Assembly: GCA_902779645.1 (NCBI GenBank)
Contig: CACZCH010000001.1
Coordinates: 1-64,000, forward strand
Reading direction: 5' to 3'
DNA length: 64,000 nt
Source of the DNA: an uncultured bacterium
GTDB lineage: Bacteria; Cyanobacteriota; Vampirovibrionia; Gastranaerophilales; Gastranaerophilaceae
A program made the position numbers and the translations under genes. Each line of letters starts with the position of its first letter. The stretch's first letter is position 1. Below are positions 16,776 through 25,596 of this stretch, in pieces. The notes under the pieces are model-generated. The model searched no databases. It had not been told where the DNA came from and worked only from the letters and a program-made list of their open reading frames with translations.

Positions 16776-17154
16776 ACCTAAATATGTAGAAGAAATAGAA
16801 AATGGTTCAAAATTATACGAATTTAGAAAATCTATATTTAAAGAGCCAACCGAAGAAATATGGGTATACTCTTCTGCACCAATAAAAAGAATTGTAGGGA
16901 AAATATATGTAGATTCAATAATTGAAGACACCCCCGAAATGATATGGAAAACATGTAAGAAACATGCTGGAATAGAAAAAAAATCATTTTTTGAATATTT
17001 TAAAGGTAAAGATAAGGGTTATGCAATCGTGATCAAAAAATATGAGCCTTTTAAAAAACCGATTAATCCCTATCTTAAAAATAACAAATTTGTTCCTCCT
17101 CAATCATATGCATATCTTAGTAATGTTTTACCAAATGCAAAAGTTTTGGCATAA
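16753..17154 (+). CDS. ASCH-domain protein
   Basis: 133 residues. The ASCH signature GxKxxExR is exact near the start (GSKLYEFR, about 18-25), within a PUA-like beta barrel. ASCH proteins bind RNA or modified nucleotides; some hydrolyse modified cytidine. The gene overlaps the PIN-GNAT gene by 23 bases, so the two almost certainly act together. Its location immediately upstream of a type I restriction operon suggests an accessory defence or toxin-antitoxin function. Confidence 0.78.
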   Translation: MSVLLSIKPKYVEEIENGSKLYEFRKSIFKEPTEEIWVYSSAPIKRIVGKIYVDSIIEDTPEMIWKTCKKHAGIEKKSFFEYFKGKDKGYAIVIKKYEPFKKPINPYLKNNKFVPPQSYAYLSNVLPNAKVLA

Positions 17155-17224
17155 TAGTATCCAGCGAAAAGTAATAATATGTTCATGATAAGATAATTAT
17201 GTTAGGTCAAAAGATTGGTGTTTT

Positions 17225-19708
17225 ATGGTTAGTGAAAAAGAGGCAAAAGCTAGGGTTAAAATAAACAAATTATTGGAAGAAGCAAATTGGCGACTATTAG
17301 ATGATGAACATGGTCGTGCAAACGTAGATTTAGAATACACTACTAAAATAAAACGAGATGACAAGTTTAAGACTGGTTTATTGGATTATTTAATGCTTGA
17401 TTCAAAAGGTTTTCCCCTTTGTGTTCTTGAAGCAAAACGTGATGATGTAAATCCTTTATTTGCAAAAGAACAAGCTAGAGCATATGCAATGAGCCAAAAT
17501 ATCCGCTTTGTTATACTTTCAAATGGGAATATCCATTATCTTTGGGATATTGAAATCGGTAATCCCGAAATTATTACATCCATGCCTACTCAGGAATCTC
17601 TAGAACAAAGATTAGAATTTAAACCTAATACAAAATCTTTGCATTCTGAAAATATAACAAAAGAATACGTAGCATTAATGCAAAATCCTAATTTGTTACA
17701 GGAACCTGATTATATAAATGAAACAACAAGAGATAAATATTGTTTTAATAATGGTTATAGGTTATTAAGAGATTATCAAATCAATGCGATTAAAGCATTA
17801 CAAAAATCCGCAAAAGAAGGGAATAACCGTTTCTTATTTGAAATGGCGACAGGAACTGGTAAAACATTAACAGCTGCCGGAATTATAAAACTGTTCTTAA
17901 AAACTGGTAATGCGAAAAGAGTTTTATTTTTAGTTGATAGAATTGAACTTGAACGACAAGCCAAAAAGAATTTTGATGAATATTTAAAAGATTATATTTC
18001 TGTAGTCTATAAAGAATCTAAAAATGATTGGAAAAAAGCAGAAGTAGTTATTACAACAATACAAAGTCTTTTGGTTGATGATCGATATAAAAGATTATTT
18101 TCACCGACAGATTTTGACCTTTTGATTTCTGATGAATCCCATAGATGTATTGGTGGTAACTCAAGAGCCGTTTTTGAATATTTCATTGGTTATAAGCTGG
18201 GGTTAACAGCAACTCCAAAAGACTACATTAAAAATATTGATGTTAAAAAACTAAAATTTGAAGATCCAAAAGCATTAGAACGCAGAATTTTATTAGATAC
18301 CTATAAAACTTTTGGTTGTGAAAGTGGAATGCCAACCTTCAGATATAGCCTAATTGATGGCGTAAGAGACGGATATTTAATAAATCCATTAGTAGTAGAT
18401 GCGAGAACTGATATAACCACAGAATTATTATCTGAAAAAGGTTATTCTGTTGTTCAAATCACTGACGATGGTGAAGAAGTTGAAGAACAAATGTTTTCAA
18501 GGCAGTTTGAAAAACGCTTTTTCTCTGAAAATACAAATATACAATTCTGCAAAACCTTATTAGAAAACGGTTTAAAAGATCCGATATCAGGTGAATTCGG
18601 TAAAACCGTTGTATTTTGTGTAAGTCAAAACCACTGTGCAAAAATTACCCAAATCTTAAACACTATGGCTCATCAAATATGGCCAGGGAAATACAATTCT
18701 GATTTTGCTCAACAAGTAACATCTTGTGTCCCAACAGCACAGGAAATGACCGAACAATTCTCAAATAATAATTTATCGGGGACTTCAAGATTTTTGGATG
18801 ACTACAAAACAAGTAAAGCAAGAGTTTGTGTAACAGTTGGTATGATGACAACTGGCTATGATTGTCAAGACGTTTTAAATTTAGCCCTAATGAGACCAAT
18901 ATTTTCACCAACAGATTTTGTCCAAATAAAAGGTCGTGGAACACGCAAATATACTTTTAAATTCCCAACAACAAAGCCGACGGAATTTAAACAAAAAGAG
19001 CATTTTAAACTTTTTGATTTCTTTGCTAATTGTGAATATTTTGAAAATGATTTTAATTACGATGAAGAATTAAAATTGCCAAGAGTAGCATCGGGTAAAG
19101 GTGATGGCGGAGGCGAAACCCCACCGCCGATTGAAACTATTGAAATTTTTGATCCGGATAAACTTAAAGAATTAAAAGAAACAAAAATCGGTTTAGATGG
19201 AATGAAAATTGATAGAGAATTATTCCAACAATTCAAAGATACTGTAGTTGCGGATGATGATATTAAGAGTGCTGTAAACAATGAAGATTGGCAAAGAGCA
19301 GAAAATATTGCAAGAGAAAAATACGAAAATAAACCAAATTTGTTTGTTACTCTTGATAAATTGAGAAAGGCTGAAAATCTAGACCGGCGTTTATCTTGGA
19401 TAGAAGTTATACAAAGAGCATTTGGTTTGATTCCGAGATTTAAAAATCAAAATGAGTTATTGGAAGACGAGTGTGATAAATATATTTCAATTTACAAACC
19501 TGAATCAGAGTACGTTCCATATATTAAAAACTTTATTAAAGCCTATGTTACAAGTGGTGAATTTAGAAATATTATTGATATGAAAAAATATCAAGAATTG
19601 AATTTTTATGCAGGTTTTACAATGGAAGATTATAAAAGTTTGAATGGCTATAGAGATTCATTACCTGATTATATTAAGGATAATATTGCAATTAATAAAT
19701 TTATGTAA
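17225..19708 (+). CDS. hsdR: Type I restriction endonuclease, R subunit
   Basis: 827 residues, EcoEI-type layout. The N-terminal nuclease has Asp54 and the pair Glu69-x-Lys71 (LEAKRD). Superfamily 2 helicase motifs follow: Walker A ATGTGKT (208-214), DESH (303-306, in place of the more usual DECH/DEAH), LTATP (about 325) and the motif VI region QIKGRGTRKY. A C-terminal EcoEI-type domain completes it. The subunit translocates DNA and cleaves it when the complex meets unmethylated sites. It starts the operon hsdR-hsdMS-HEPN. Confidence 0.9.
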   Translation: MVSEKEAKARVKINKLLEEANWRLLDDEHGRANVDLEYTTKIKRDDKFKTGLLDYLMLDSKGFPLCVLEAKRDDVNPLFAKEQARAYAMSQNIRFVILSNGNIHYLWDIEIGNPEIITSMPTQESLEQRLEFKPNTKSLHSENITKEYVALMQNPNLLQEPDYINETTRDKYCFNNGYRLLRDYQINAIKALQKSAKEGNNRFLFEMATGTGKTLTAAGIIKLFLKTGNAKRVLFLVDRIELERQAKKNFDEYLKDYISVVYKESKNDWKKAEVVITTIQSLLVDDRYKRLFSPTDFDLLISDESHRCIGGNSRAVFEYFIGYKLGLTATPKDYIKNIDVKKLKFEDPKALERRILLDTYKTFGCESGMPTFRYSLIDGVRDGYLINPLVVDARTDITTELLSEKGYSVVQITDDGEEVEEQMFSRQFEKRFFSENTNIQFCKTLLENGLKDPISGEFGKTVVFCVSQNHCAKITQILNTMAHQIWPGKYNSDFAQQVTSCVPTAQEMTEQFSNNNLSGTSRFLDDYKTSKARVCVTVGMMTTGYDCQDVLNLALMRPIFSPTDFVQIKGRGTRKYTFKFPTTKPTEFKQKEHFKLFDFFANCEYFENDFNYDEELKLPRVASGKGDGGGETPPPIETIEIFDPDKLKELKETKIGLDGMKIDRELFQQFKDTVVADDDIKSAVNNEDWQRAENIAREKYENKPNLFVTLDKLRKAENLDRRLSWIEVIQRAFGLIPRFKNQNELLEDECDKYISIYKPESEYVPYIKNFIKAYVTSGEFRNIIDMKKYQELNFYAGFTMEDYKSLNGYRDSLPDYIKDNIAINKFM

Positions 19709-19723
19709 AAGAAGAGAGATAAA

Positions 19724-22222
19724 ATGCTTACAAAAGATATAAGAAGAACAATAGATAATGCAAGAGATGTATTGGTTGGTAAAATTCCTAATCCACAATC
19801 TCAAATTGAACAGATCACAATTGCCATGATTTATAAGTTTATGGATGACATGGATATTGAATCCGTTGAATTGGGGGGCGAAAGACAATTCTTTGTTGAA
19901 GAATTGTCTGAATATGCATGGTCAAAAATCATGTCTCAGCAGCTTGGTAATGAAGCAAGGATGAATCTTTATACGGAAGCATTAGATAAGTTGCAATTAT
20001 CAAGCAGAATTCCAAAATTATTTAGAGATATCTTTAAAGGAGCATATCTACCATTTCGTGATGGACAGATTTTGACATTATTTTTAAAAGAAATAAATGA
20101 TTTATCTTATAATAATAGTGAAAATTTAGGTAACGGATTTGAGTATTTGCTTTCTATTATGGGTGCTCAAGGAGATGCAGGACAATTCAGAACACCAAGA
20201 CATATTATTGATTTTATAGTAGATGTCGTAAAACCAACTAAAGCCGACACTATTCTTGATCCAGCATGTGGTACCGCAGGCTTTCTGATTTCTGCATATA
20301 AAAATATTCAGAAATTTGCTGAAGAAACAAAACAATCTCTAACACCACAAGAAAGAACAGCTTTAACCGAAAATATACAAGGATACGATATTTCACCTGA
20401 TATGGTTAAGCTTGCTCTTGTAAATATGTATCTGCATAAATTCAAAGATCCTAAAATTTATGAATATGATACTTTAACAAACCAAACAAGATGGGATGAT
20501 TATTTTGATTGTATTTTGGCTAATCCTCCATTTATGACTCCAAAAGGTGGAATTCAACCGCATAATAAATTTGGTGTAAAAGCAAACCGTTCAGAAGTTT
20601 TATTTGTTGATTATATTATGGAACACCTCAACTCAACAGGCAGAGCTGGAGTTATTGTTCCTGAAGGTATTGTTTTTCAAAGTGCAAATGCTTATAAAGA
20701 ATTAAGAAAAAAACTTGTTAATGAAAAATATTTGTATGCAGTTGTAAGTTTGCCAAGTGGAGTATTTAATCCATATTCAGGAGTAAAAACATCAATTCTA
20801 TTTATGGATAGACAACTTGCAAAAAAAACAGATAAAGTTCTTTTTGTAGAAATTCAAAATGACGGATTTGATTTAGGAGCTCAAAGACGAGAAACAGACA
20901 AAAATGATTTACCAAAAGCATTGGATATTATTAATCAATGGCAAACTGCCATAAATACTCAAACAGAATTTACTGCAGAATCAAAATTGCTTACCTTAGT
21001 TGAAAAATCAAAACTTGCAGAAAATGAAGAATACAATTTAACGGCTTCAAGGTATAAAGCTATACAAGATTCTTCAAACTGTAAATGGGAAATGGTTAAG
21101 TTGGGGGATATATGCGAAACAACATCTGGCGGTACACCTTTAAAATCAAATGATGCTTTTTATATGCCAGCAGAGATACCATGGATAAACAGCGGAGAAG
21201 TTAGAAATGGTGAAATATACAGTGCTAACAAGTATATTTCAAAGTTAGGCCTTGAAAAATCATCTGCCAAAATAGTACCAGCAAACTCTGTTTTGGTTGC
21301 TATGTATGGTGCGACAGCTGGGCAAGTTGGAATATTAAAATTTGAAGCAAGTACCAATCAAGCAGTTTGTTCTATTTTACCCAATGATAGATTTAATCCA
21401 AAGTTCTTGTATTACATATTATCGTCAAAAACTGAAAGTTTAATAAGAATGAGTGTTGGCGGAGCTCAGCCAAATATTTCACAAACTATTATCAAAAATC
21501 TTGAAATTCCGCTTCCGCCATTGGAAGTGCAAGAGGGAATTGTAAAAGAACTTGACGGCTATCAAGCCGTCATTGATGGTGCTCAAAAGGTCGTTGACAA
21601 TTGGAAACCAACCTTACCAATCAACTCCAACTGGCAAAAGGTTGTATTCGAAAATATTTATTCAATACCGTCAAAGAATGGTTTAACGAAACCAACTGCA
21701 ATAAGAGGAAGCGGTTACAAAATGATTAACATGGGTGAACTATTTAAATACAACAAAATAGGTAATATACCTATGGAACTTGTACCGTTATCAGAAAATG
21801 AAATGAAAGTAAATGACATAAAAGTAGGGGATTTGTTATTTGCAAGACAGTCTCTTGTTGTTTCGGGTGCTGGTAAATGTTCTATAGTGGTGGATGTTCC
21901 AGAATATACAACATTTGAATCGCATATAATAAGGGTTAGATTAAATAAAGAAATGGTAAATCCTATGTTTTACTATTACTACTTACAATCAGAAAACTCA
22001 CCTGTAAAATCAATCATAAATTATCAGAATCAAGCTGGAATAAAAGGGTCTGATTTGGCAAAGATAACAGTTGTAAAACCAACTTTGGAAGAACAAAATA
22101 AAATCGTTGAAAAGCTTGAAGCAGAAGAGAAGGTTGTTGACGAGTGCAAGAAACTCATACAACTACATCAAGAGAAAATAAACAATAAAATCAAATCAAT
22201 TTGGGGTGATATAGATGAGTAA
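19724..22222 (+). CDS. Fused type I methyltransferase and specificity subunit (HsdM-HsdS)
   Basis: 832 residues. An N-terminal helical domain (1-150) and an N6-adenine methyltransferase with SAM motif DPACG (179-183) and catalytic NPPF (267-270) run to about 440. Two HsdS target-recognition halves follow (about 455-620 and 640-830), each ending in a conserved helix (LPPLEVQEGIVKELDG; LEEQNKIVEKLEAEEK). Separate hsdM and hsdS genes are usual; here they are one chain, fixing M:S stoichiometry. The fusion recognises a bipartite site that cannot be predicted from sequence by eye. Confidence 0.88.
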   Translation: MLTKDIRRTIDNARDVLVGKIPNPQSQIEQITIAMIYKFMDDMDIESVELGGERQFFVEELSEYAWSKIMSQQLGNEARMNLYTEALDKLQLSSRIPKLFRDIFKGAYLPFRDGQILTLFLKEINDLSYNNSENLGNGFEYLLSIMGAQGDAGQFRTPRHIIDFIVDVVKPTKADTILDPACGTAGFLISAYKNIQKFAEETKQSLTPQERTALTENIQGYDISPDMVKLALVNMYLHKFKDPKIYEYDTLTNQTRWDDYFDCILANPPFMTPKGGIQPHNKFGVKANRSEVLFVDYIMEHLNSTGRAGVIVPEGIVFQSANAYKELRKKLVNEKYLYAVVSLPSGVFNPYSGVKTSILFMDRQLAKKTDKVLFVEIQNDGFDLGAQRRETDKNDLPKALDIINQWQTAINTQTEFTAESKLLTLVEKSKLAENEEYNLTASRYKAIQDSSNCKWEMVKLGDICETTSGGTPLKSNDAFYMPAEIPWINSGEVRNGEIYSANKYISKLGLEKSSAKIVPANSVLVAMYGATAGQVGILKFEASTNQAVCSILPNDRFNPKFLYYILSSKTESLIRMSVGGAQPNISQTIIKNLEIPLPPLEVQEGIVKELDGYQAVIDGAQKVVDNWKPTLPINSNWQKVVFENIYSIPSKNGLTKPTAIRGSGYKMINMGELFKYNKIGNIPMELVPLSENEMKVNDIKVGDLLFARQSLVVSGAGKCSIVVDVPEYTTFESHIIRVRLNKEMVNPMFYYYYLQSENSPVKSIINYQNQAGIKGSDLAKITVVKPTLEEQNKIVEKLEAEEKVVDECKKLIQLHQEKINNKIKSIWGDIDE

Positions 22223-22976
22223 TGTAATATCTCTTGATACTGAATTGGACGATTTAAAAAGCTATCTACCACTAAATATGAAAAACTCATATTTTAGAAT
22301 AATGTTTGAAAACCTTATAGTAGTAGAAAAATCTGATTTCTATAATAATGCAGTTATTAATCTAACACATTTTTATAATTATATTTTACATTGCTTTCTC
22401 GTACAGATTTATTATTCAGAAGAAAATAGAGAATTGCTAAAATATTTACAAAAGACAACTGGGTCATTAAATAGTCGAGATAATAATAAAAAAATAAACC
22501 TTGAAGAACGATTTGATACTTCTTCTTTTTCTAATATTGAAAAAGATGCAATTAACTATTTTTTTCATATATTCAATTTTTGTGAGAACTCTCATTTGTG
22601 TCAAAAAAATCAAGCTATTTATGATTTACGCAATTCCGCAGCGCATCTTAATATGGATATAATCAATCATAGTAGATTCAACGATTTTGTTGAAAAGATT
22701 CAATATAATTTAAATGAATTATTGAAAAAAACTTATAAATCGACTAAAGAACTTATTTTCAGAGAATTAAAAGAAAATATTAAAAATGGTTTACTTATTG
22801 ATGATACAGACAGAATATCTGTGTTTGAAGAAATTAATTCTCTTTATTGTGTATCTCTTAATTTTTATAAACTGTTTTTAAAACACAATAAATTTGAAAA
22901 TGTACAACTAAATACCCCTTTATACCATATCAAAAATTTTATAGAAGAAGACTTAGGTTTGGAAAGAGAAAATTAG
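22215..22976 (+). CDS. HEPN-like protein in the restriction operon
   Basis: 253 residues, helical, without signal peptide. The segment YDLRNSAAHL contains RNSAAH (139-144), an exact Rx4H HEPN ribonuclease motif at the end of a long helical region, where HEPN active sites normally lie. HEPN proteins such as RloC and PrrC cut tRNA and are known partners of type I restriction systems. The start overlaps the hsdMS stop by 8 bases, so it is translationally coupled. The family assignment rests on the motif and helical context only. Confidence 0.55.
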   Translation: MSNVISLDTELDDLKSYLPLNMKNSYFRIMFENLIVVEKSDFYNNAVINLTHFYNYILHCFLVQIYYSEENRELLKYLQKTTGSLNSRDNNKKINLEERFDTSSFSNIEKDAINYFFHIFNFCENSHLCQKNQAIYDLRNSAAHLNMDIINHSRFNDFVEKIQYNLNELLKKTYKSTKELIFRELKENIKNGLLIDDTDRISVFEEINSLYCVSLNFYKLFLKHNKFENVQLNTPLYHIKNFIEEDLGLEREN

Positions 22977-22985
22977 GAATATATT

Positions 22986-23324
22986 ATGTTTAAAGAACCT
23001 TGGAATGCTGAATCTGCAACAATATTAGCAGATAAGCAAGCAAAAAAAGAAAAGCAAATACAAACGCAGTTAAATGAATTGCACAAACAGACTTCTACAT
23101 TAACAGACGTAAAAGAATTGACTAGAATTAATATAGAGTGTATCCAAAATATCGTGACTCTGACATCAGAAAATACTGAAACAGTCAAACTAATTGCAAA
23201 AATGACAGAAGAAAATCAAAAATCTTCCAAAAGGCAGTTTATAGCTTCTATTATAGTTTCTGCTGCTGCACTTTTAATTGCTTTTAGTTCTTTAATCATA
23301 AGCATAATTCAATTACACGAATAA
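22986..23324 (+). CDS. Coiled-coil protein with one C-terminal membrane helix
   Basis: Not recognised. 112 residues: a charged, heptad-like coiled coil (about 18-85, many Lys/Gln/Glu/Thr) and one hydrophobic helix (about 90-109) near the C-terminus, ending IIQLHE. It would be tail-anchored in the inner membrane with the coil in the cytoplasm. It follows the HEPN-like gene by 9 bases and may tether or sense for the preceding defence proteins. Confidence 0.6.
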   Translation: MFKEPWNAESATILADKQAKKEKQIQTQLNELHKQTSTLTDVKELTRINIECIQNIVTLTSENTETVKLIAKMTEENQKSSKRQFIASIIVSAAALLIAFSSLIISIIQLHE

Positions 23325-23380
23325 ACGCTTGATTTTATTCTGACGTTGAGTGATGAATACGACACGTTAAAGGAGGTCGT

Positions 23381-23614
23381 ATGGAAAAAGTCGGATTAAA
23401 TATTACTCCCAAGGAGTTTAAGCAATTAAGCAAGTGGGCGGAGAATATTTATAATACTGCCGTAGTTATTGATTATTTTGTGGCTAATCAGCCGGAGGTA
23501 GAAGAATGCTATAATCTTGCGCCTGTAGTTAAGCATCTGCGAAATGATGCAGATGTGTTGAATGCATTCTTTATAGACCACGAAAAAGAAGTTGAAGATT
23601 TAAATGCCGTTTAA
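23381..23614 (+). CDS. Small hypothetical protein
   Basis: 77 residues, acidic, no membrane helix. AAAGGAGG precedes the ATG by 5 bases, a strong ribosome-binding site. Predicted all-helical. It has a His and Asp-rich middle (VKHLRNDADVLNAFFIDHE). Family unknown. Position after the restriction operon suggests an accessory gene of the island. Confidence 0.6.
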   Translation: MEKVGLNITPKEFKQLSKWAENIYNTAVVIDYFVANQPEVEECYNLAPVVKHLRNDADVLNAFFIDHEKEVEDLNAV

Positions 23615-23743
23615 AAGGTGTTTAAAAGCCGTTTAAATCATGTTCAAAAAATTATTATGTCCAAATGATACGATTTTAGACACATATACTTGATGTTTCC
23701 CGCTAAAAGACTGATGAATGGTGTAGCTTGAAAGGATCATACT

Positions 23744-23956
23744 ATGATTGAAATCGGTAAAAAATACAGATTAAAAAAGATAAGTGACTGGTTTGACAAT
23801 GATAGCAACGAATATCGAGTTGTAGGTTTTTGCAAAAATGGTATTGTCGTTTGTTTAGCACCTGACGGTGATAGTTACATTTTCAAAAAAGATTTTTTGA
23901 TTGACCCCGACAAGCCGGATGAGATATACGCAGATATTAAAATAACGAAAGGTTAA
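23744..23956 (+). CDS. Small hypothetical protein
   Basis: 70 residues, predicted mostly beta: a start resembling an SH3-like barrel (IGKKYRLKKISDWFDNDSNEY, shortened: IGKKYRLKK..EYRVVGF) with alternating hydrophobics. AAAGGA lies 9 bases before the ATG. Three bases separate it from the next small gene, so the two form a pair. Function unknown. Confidence 0.5.
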   Translation: MIEIGKKYRLKKISDWFDNDSNEYRVVGFCKNGIVVCLAPDGDSYIFKKDFLIDPDKPDEIYADIKITKG

Positions 23957-23959
23957 ACT

Positions 23960-24160
23960 ATGGTTGAAAAAGATTACAAACTATATGGGACAAAGATTTT
24001 GAATCTTAAAACTCAAGAAATTGGGTTACTGATTTGTTTATGGGAGAACAAATATGCTGATAAAACAGTTGATTTTGCGACCTGTGTGGATAAAATCGGC
24101 AAACGCTACAACATTGAACTTGATAATATCAGAGGGTTTGAAGATGATTTTGAAAAATAA
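23960..24160 (+). CDS. Small hypothetical protein, paired with the preceding gene
   Basis: 66 residues, acidic, no signal or membrane segment; contains TKILNLKTQEIGLLICLWENKY-like alternating strands (first half) and ends DDFEK. It starts 3 bases after the previous stop, and the end of the previous gene (GAAAGG) could serve as its ribosome site. A toxin-antitoxin-like arrangement is possible but no family is recognised. Confidence 0.45.
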   Translation: MVEKDYKLYGTKILNLKTQEIGLLICLWENKYADKTVDFATCVDKIGKRYNIELDNIRGFEDDFEK

Positions 24161-24313
24161 ATTAACTAAAAAAATTGTTTGAAATAACACAATAAATTTT
24201 ATTTAAAGCTTAATTATTCTTCAAAATATCTTATACGTTGAATAACCCAGAGAATTAAATTTTTTTATAGAAAATTATAAAATTTTGTAAATAAAAACGA
24301 AAAGAAAACTTGA

Positions 24314-24340
24314 TTTTGATATCATTTTTTGATATCAAAA
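24314..24340 (+). promoter_or_regulatory. Palindromic operator upstream of hicA
   Basis: Perfect inverted repeat TTTTGATATCA / TGATATCAAAA with a 5-base TTTTT spacer, ending 4 bases before the hicA ATG. A possible -35 (TTGATT, 24310) and -10 (TATCAA, 24333) overlap it. HicB antitoxins usually repress their own operon, so this is the likely binding site. Confidence 0.65.
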
Positions 24341-24344
24341 TTGT

Positions 24345-24575
24345 ATGAGTAAATTTGAAAAATTATTACAAAAATTATATAATGGTAGCGTAATATCCTT
24401 TGACAATGCGTGTAAGCTTCTTGAAAACATCGGATATACTCAAAGCGAGACGCAGAATGGCACTTCTCATATCACGTTTAGGAAAGAAGGTACTAACCCT
24501 ATTACGTTAACAAAAAATCGGAAAGAGTTGTTAGATTATCAAATTAAAATGATAAAGGACGCATATGATGAATAA
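24345..24575 (+). CDS. hicA: HicA-family mRNA interferase toxin
   Basis: 76 residues with the HicA double-stranded-RNA-binding-like fold: FDNACKLLENIGYTQ, then the catalytic-His region GTSHITFRKEG (about 45-55), then NPITLT and a C-terminal helix. HicA toxins cleave mRNA. No ribosome site is visible between the operator and the ATG, so translation may start near the 5' end of the transcript. The stop overlaps the hicB start by about 8-11 bases. Confidence 0.75.
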   Translation: MSKFEKLLQKLYNGSVISFDNACKLLENIGYTQSETQNGTSHITFRKEGTNPITLTKNRKELLDYQIKMIKDAYDE

Positions 24576-25179
24576 AGATATAAAGTACTATTTAGATTTG
24601 CCTTGGACATATATTTTTACATATGATGATAAAAATAAAGTTTATATTGCATCAATATCGGAATTAAAAGGTTGTATGAGCGATGGAAAAACAATTGATG
24701 AGGCTTTGTCAATGATAAAAGATGCTTTATATTCGTATTTATCTGTAATGATTGAGAATAATGATGAAATTCCTGAGCCGATAAAACCAGAGTTATATAA
24801 AGGTAAAATTGCTTATCGAACTACCCCTGAGCGTCATTATAAAATTGCTCAAAAATCTAGTATTTGGAATAAAAGTATAAGTAAAACAATTGATAAGTTA
24901 GTAGATTTTGCATTATTTTATATTGAAGAAGAAAATCCAAGCATAGAAATAGATAAGAAGGAGATTGTTAATAAATTTAATAATGAGTTTGAAAAATATC
25001 TAGAAAAAAGTAATATAAGTACCAAATCAATTAAAGATATTAACATAGAGTCTTTTTCTTGGTATAAAAAGGTTTTAGGTCTCATAGAAGATGACAATAA
25101 TTATAGGATTAAAATAAATAAAAACTATGAAAGATTAATTCCACAAAAAATAAATCAAAATAATTTTTTAAATTTTTAA
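24565..25179 (+). CDS. hicB: HicB-family antitoxin, long form
   Basis: 204 residues. The N-terminal HicB domain is clear: YYLDLPWTYIFTYDD, ISELKGCMSDGKTIDEALSMIKDAL (about 5-55). A DNA-binding part follows (RTTPERHYKIAQKSSIWNKSISKTID, about 90-115). A C-terminal helical extension of about 85 residues goes beyond usual HicB size (roughly 75-140). Translation starts at 24565 or 24568 inside hicA, giving coupling. It should neutralise HicA and bind the palindrome at 24314. Confidence 0.72.
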   Translation: MMNKDIKYYLDLPWTYIFTYDDKNKVYIASISELKGCMSDGKTIDEALSMIKDALYSYLSVMIENNDEIPEPIKPELYKGKIAYRTTPERHYKIAQKSSIWNKSISKTIDKLVDFALFYIEEENPSIEIDKKEIVNKFNNEFEKYLEKSNISTKSIKDINIESFSWYKKVLGLIEDDNNYRIKINKNYERLIPQKINQNNFLNF

Positions 25180-25252
25180 TTTTATTAAAAATTTCTATAT
25201 AAACTAGTTATTAAAAATATTATTTCTATTTTTTAATAATAATCAACAGTTA

Positions 25253-25594
25253 TTAATTAATTTGTCTGTTTATCCATTCCATAATTACTGAAACAAGGTA
25301 TTCTTGTTCGGTTTTGGTTAGTTCTCTGTGCTGGGGGAATTTGTGCCATTTTTCGATGCAGCCGCGACAGCAGGTTGCGGTTGCGTGTTGAGCGATAAAA
25401 ACAGGGTGTCCTCGCATTGGAGTTTGTTTACCATCGTTTGCAGGTTCTGCCGGAGCAACTCTATCTCGAATAAAATCGCAAGCATGAGAATGGATCGTAT
25501 CAAGTCCTTTATCCTTGATATATTCAAATTCTTTTGTCCGAAGCTTAAATCTGCTCCTGAATTTTGATTTTGATAATTTATCTAAAATATCCAT
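25253..25594 (-). CDS. DUF4186 family protein
   Basis: 113 residues from the ATG at 25594. The family core is unmistakable: SKFRSRFKL near the start, then DFIRDRVAPAEPANDGKQ, TPMRGHPVFIAQHATATCC and RGCIEKWHKFP. The conserved His and Cys residues suggest a metal site. No function has been assigned to the family as far as I know. The start overlaps the stop of the upstream membrane-protein gene (TAGTGATG), so the two are coupled. Confidence 0.8.
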   Translation of the reverse strand: MDILDKLSKSKFRSRFKLRTKEFEYIKDKGLDTIHSHACDFIRDRVAPAEPANDGKQTPMRGHPVFIAQHATATCCRGCIEKWHKFPQHRELTKTEQEYLVSVIMEWINRQIN

Positions 25595-25596
25595 CA

